Below, in pieces: positions 6,385 through 8,050 of a stretch of DNA of 8,050 bases. Location: assembly GCA_019425105.1 (NCBI GenBank), contig JAHYYD010000096.1, positions 1 through 8,050 on the forward strand, read 5' to 3'. Source of the DNA: Actinomycetota bacterium. Lineage in GTDB: Bacteria; Actinomycetota; Actinomycetes; Actinomycetales; Actinomycetaceae. The notes below the pieces were generated by a model. It did not search any database, was not told the origin of the DNA, and worked only from the letters and a program-made list of their open reading frames with translations. The translations under genes and the position numbers were made by a program. Position 1 is the stretch's first letter; the number at the start of each line of letters is the position of its first letter.

Positions 6385-6908
6385 GCGCACTCGACTGGCC
6401 CGTGGACGCGGACGGCTATCCCCACCGGGAGGCCGCCCGCGTCCTCCTGTTTGACGATGCGGGACGTGTCCTGTTGGCGAAGGGCCATGATGAGGATCAG
6501 CCTGAGCGATTCTGGTGGTTCACGATTGGCGGTGGCATCGAGGAAGGAGAGGATCCGCGCAGCGCAGCTGTCCGTGAGGTTTTCGAAGAAACCGGGATCG
6601 TGCTGGCCCCTGACGATTTGGTCGGCCCCGTCCTCTACCGGACCGCTGAGTTTGACTTCCTGGCGGTCACCGCACGCCAGGACGAGTGGTTCTTCCTCGC
6701 TCATGCGCCGTCGACGGCGCTGAGTCGGGAGGGGTGGACCGATCTGGAGCGATCCGTCATCGACGCGCAGGCCTGGTGGGACCTTGACGAGGCTGTGGCT
6801 CAGATTGACGCAGACATCTACCCCGCGCAGATTCTCGAGTACGCCCGTACGTGGCGTGACGGCTGGGACGGGCACATGATCCGCCTCACGGACACGCGCG
6901 AACCCTGA
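6381..6908 (+). CDS. Nudix hydrolase
   Basis: A 175-residue protein of ordinary size for a single Nudix domain. The Nudix box G-x5-E-x7-REUxEExGU is complete at residues 51-73: Gly51, Glu57, Arg65, Glu66, Glu69, Glu70, Gly72. The glutamates bind the metal ion used to cleave a nucleoside diphosphate linked to another group. The preceding HREAARVLLFDDAGRVLLA (15-33) is the usual first strand pair. No substrate-specifying motif is recognised, so the substrate (damaged nucleotide, nucleotide sugar or other) stays open. ATG 6381 overlaps the PrsW copy 3 stop as ATGA. A GGAGG at 6375-6379 is only one base from the ATG, closer than usual, so initiation may depend on ribosomes finishing the upstream gene. 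The frame is open far upstream, but that part is out-of-frame PrsW coding sequence. The domain resembles the Nudix part that in mycobacteria is fused to the pimA-neighbour membrane protein (from memory). Confidence 0.9.
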   Translation: MSALDWPVDADGYPHREAARVLLFDDAGRVLLAKGHDEDQPERFWWFTIGGGIEEGEDPRSAAVREVFEETGIVLAPDDLVGPVLYRTAEFDFLAVTARQDEWFFLAHAPSTALSREGWTDLERSVIDAQAWWDLDEAVAQIDADIYPAQILEYARTWRDGWDGHMIRLTDTREP

Positions 6909-6917
6909 CGTCGGCGG

Positions 6918-7601
6918 CTAGGCGAGTCCGAGGGGAGTGATCGCCAGGGAGAGATCCGGCGTGTTGAGCTGGATCGACACCTGATCGCGAACGGCGGGCT
7001 TTGCGCAGAACGCGATACCGACGCCGGCCTCGTGCATCATGGGGATGTCGTTCGCCCCGTCGCCGATCGCAACCGTGCGCTCGAGGGGGAGGTTGAGCGC
7101 CGAGGCCCACGAACGCAGGCAGTCGACCTTCACCTGGGAGGTGACGATGCGGCCCAACACGCGGCCCGTCAGTACACCATCTACGACCTCAAGGTGGTTT
7201 GCCACGTAGAAATCAATGCCGAGGGAGGCCGCCAGGGGAGCGACCACTTCCTCGAAGCCGCCCGACACGATGCCGAACTTGCCGCCGCAGCGGTGGACCG
7301 CTTCGATCAGCTCGCGTGCGCCCTTCGTGGGAGTGATGGAGGTCAGGACATCGCCGAACACGGATTCTGGGACACCCGCGAGGGTCGCGACTCGCTCGCC
7401 CAGCGACTGCGCGAAATCGAGCTCGCCGTTCATGGCGCGGGAGGTAATCTCGGCGACCTGCTCTCGCGTACCCGCGGCCTCGGCGAGCTCCTCGATGACC
7501 TCCTGGCAGATCAGCGTCGAGTCGACGTCTGTGACGACGAGGCCGGGTGCCCCGCTGGGAAATAGCAGCGGGGCACCCGGCTCATCGAGATGGAGCGTCA
7601 T
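6918..7601 (-). CDS. serB: Phosphoserine phosphatase SerB (HAD superfamily), without ACT domains
   Basis: A 227-residue HAD phosphatase that removes phosphate from O-phosphoserine, the last step of serine synthesis, in the cytosol. Motif I is DVDST (Asp25 the nucleophile, Asp27 the general acid); motif II is Ser113 in IVSGGF; motif III is Lys158; motif IV is GDGANDIPM (Asp181, Asp185) for magnesium. The SerB-type cap lies between motifs I and II (about 32-90). Mycobacterial SerB2 carries N-terminal ACT domains; this protein has only about 20 residues before motif I, so feedback control through ACT domains is absent. The start ATG (7599-7601) lies two bases after the glgC stop. A longer reading frame to 7811 exists but would overlap glgC and is Arg-rich, so it is rejected. 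It is probably co-transcribed with glgC, which does not by itself imply a linked function. Confidence 0.93.
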   Translation of the reverse strand: MTLHLDEPGAPLLFPSGAPGLVVTDVDSTLICQEVIEELAEAAGTREQVAEITSRAMNGELDFAQSLGERVATLAGVPESVFGDVLTSITPTKGARELIEAVHRCGGKFGIVSGGFEEVVAPLAASLGIDFYVANHLEVVDGVLTGRVLGRIVTSQVKVDCLRSWASALNLPLERTVAIGDGANDIPMMHEAGVGIAFCAKPAVRDQVSIQLNTPDLSLAITPLGLA

Positions 7602-7603
7602 AC

Positions 7604-8050
7604 TCACTTGTGGACGACAGTGCCCTTGGGAACGACCGTGATGCCGGACTCGGTCACCGTGAAGCCGCGCTCGAGGTCGTGCTCGAGATCGACGCCGACG
7701 ACGGCACCTTCCTCGACGATGACGTTCTTGTCCAGAATCGTCTTGACGACCCGTGAGGAACGACCGATGCGAGACCCGTGCATAACGACCGAATCCTCGA
7801 TCTTCGCCCACGAGTGAACGTAGGTGTGAGGGGAGACGATCGAGCGCACGATCTCGCCACCGGAGACAATGACGCCGGGGGAAACGAACGAGTCGATCGC
7901 ATGACCCAGGCGATCCTCATCACCGTAGACGAACTTTGCGGGCGGCAGGGAACCGTCGATCATCGTCATCGTCGGCCAGTCGCGGTTGTACAGGTTGAAC
8001 ACCGGGTGCACCGAGATGAGGACCATGTTTGCCTCGTAGTAGGCGTCCAG
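7604..8050 (-). CDS. glgC: Glucose-1-phosphate adenylyltransferase GlgC, C-terminal part only
   Basis: The frame is open to the right edge of the window, so only the last 148 residues of a roughly 410-residue protein are present. The visible part starts LDAYYEAN, leads into [13 protein letters not shown] (14-26) and LPPAKFV (35-41), all typical of GlgC, then a left-handed beta-helix (about 50-148) with the hexapeptide-like [19 protein letters not shown] and ILDKNVIV turns. GlgC makes ADP-glucose from glucose-1-phosphate and ATP for glycogen synthesis. The nucleotide-binding N-terminal domain and any allosteric residues there cannot be assessed. It is the upstream gene of the minus-strand pair with serB; its promoter lies outside the window. 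Confidence 0.95.
   Translation of the reverse strand: MDAYYEANMVLISVHPVFNLYNRDWPTMTMIDGSLPPAKFVYGDEDRLGHAIDSFVSPGVIVSGGEIVRSIVSPHTYVHSWAKIEDSVVMHGSRIGRSSRVVKTILDKNVIVEEGAVVGVDLEHDLERGFTVTESGITVVPKGTVVHK

Noticed and set aside
6921..6945. GGCGA...TCGCC inverted repeat near the serB end as a terminator
   Set aside because: The stem is five pairs with a 15-base loop, lies inside serB coding sequence and has no T-run on either strand.
7602..7811. N-terminal extension of SerB on the minus strand
   Set aside because: The 70 extra residues are Arg-rich, have no ACT-like pattern and are the shifted frame of glgC. The ATG at 7601, two bases after the glgC stop, is the natural start.
1..8050. CRISPR arrays, tRNA/rRNA genes, insertion sequences, prophage or attachment sites
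   Set aside because: No regularly spaced palindromic repeats, transposase-like motifs, terminal inverted repeats or RNA-gene signatures were seen on either strand.

Overview
The window is GC-rich, densely packed, coding DNA. Gene content and style (an actinobacterial PIM-type acyltransferase/mannosyltransferase pair, a GlgC of actinobacterial type, ATGA start/stop overlaps, GTG start use) point to a high-GC Gram-positive actinomycete. By general resemblance I would guess the Actinomycetaceae (Actinomyces/Schaalia type), but that placement is inference and no RNA marker gene is present.

Layout. Bases 1-2548, plus strand: the 3' part of a phosphatidylinositol-mannoside acyltransferase (PatA-like) gene, a complete PimA-type GDP-mannose glycosyltransferase gene, and a gene for a small membrane-anchored helical protein, each joined to the next by a 4-base ATGA overlap. 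Bases 2550-6384, plus strand: three consecutive genes for PrsW-family (MEROPS M82) intramembrane metalloproteases. The first two are close paralogs that share a C-terminal cytosolic module; the second also carries a 160-residue Pro/Gln-rich tail with an internal repeat; the third is shorter and divergent. Bases 6381-6908: a Nudix hydrolase, again with an ATGA overlap. The minus-strand genes glgC (C-terminal half only) and serB run toward it from the right edge, and serB ends 9 bases from the Nudix stop.

How the parts fit. The first genes act in making mannosylated phosphatidylinositol at the inner face of the membrane. The PrsW cluster would cut membrane proteins within the membrane; no anti-sigma factor, sigma factor or other obvious substrate gene lies in the window. 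The helical membrane protein before the PrsW genes and the Nudix protein after them resemble the two halves of a single protein found next to pimA in mycobacteria, so the PrsW cassette may sit between parts of a once-joined gene. The glgC-serB pair belongs to glycogen and serine metabolism and appears unrelated.

The only gene-free stretch of note is 5445-5535 (91 bases), which holds a small hairpin and a CATAGGTT direct repeat with an 11-base period. I saw no RNA genes, CRISPR, insertion sequences or attachment sites. The tandem PrsW array is the most unusual item here.
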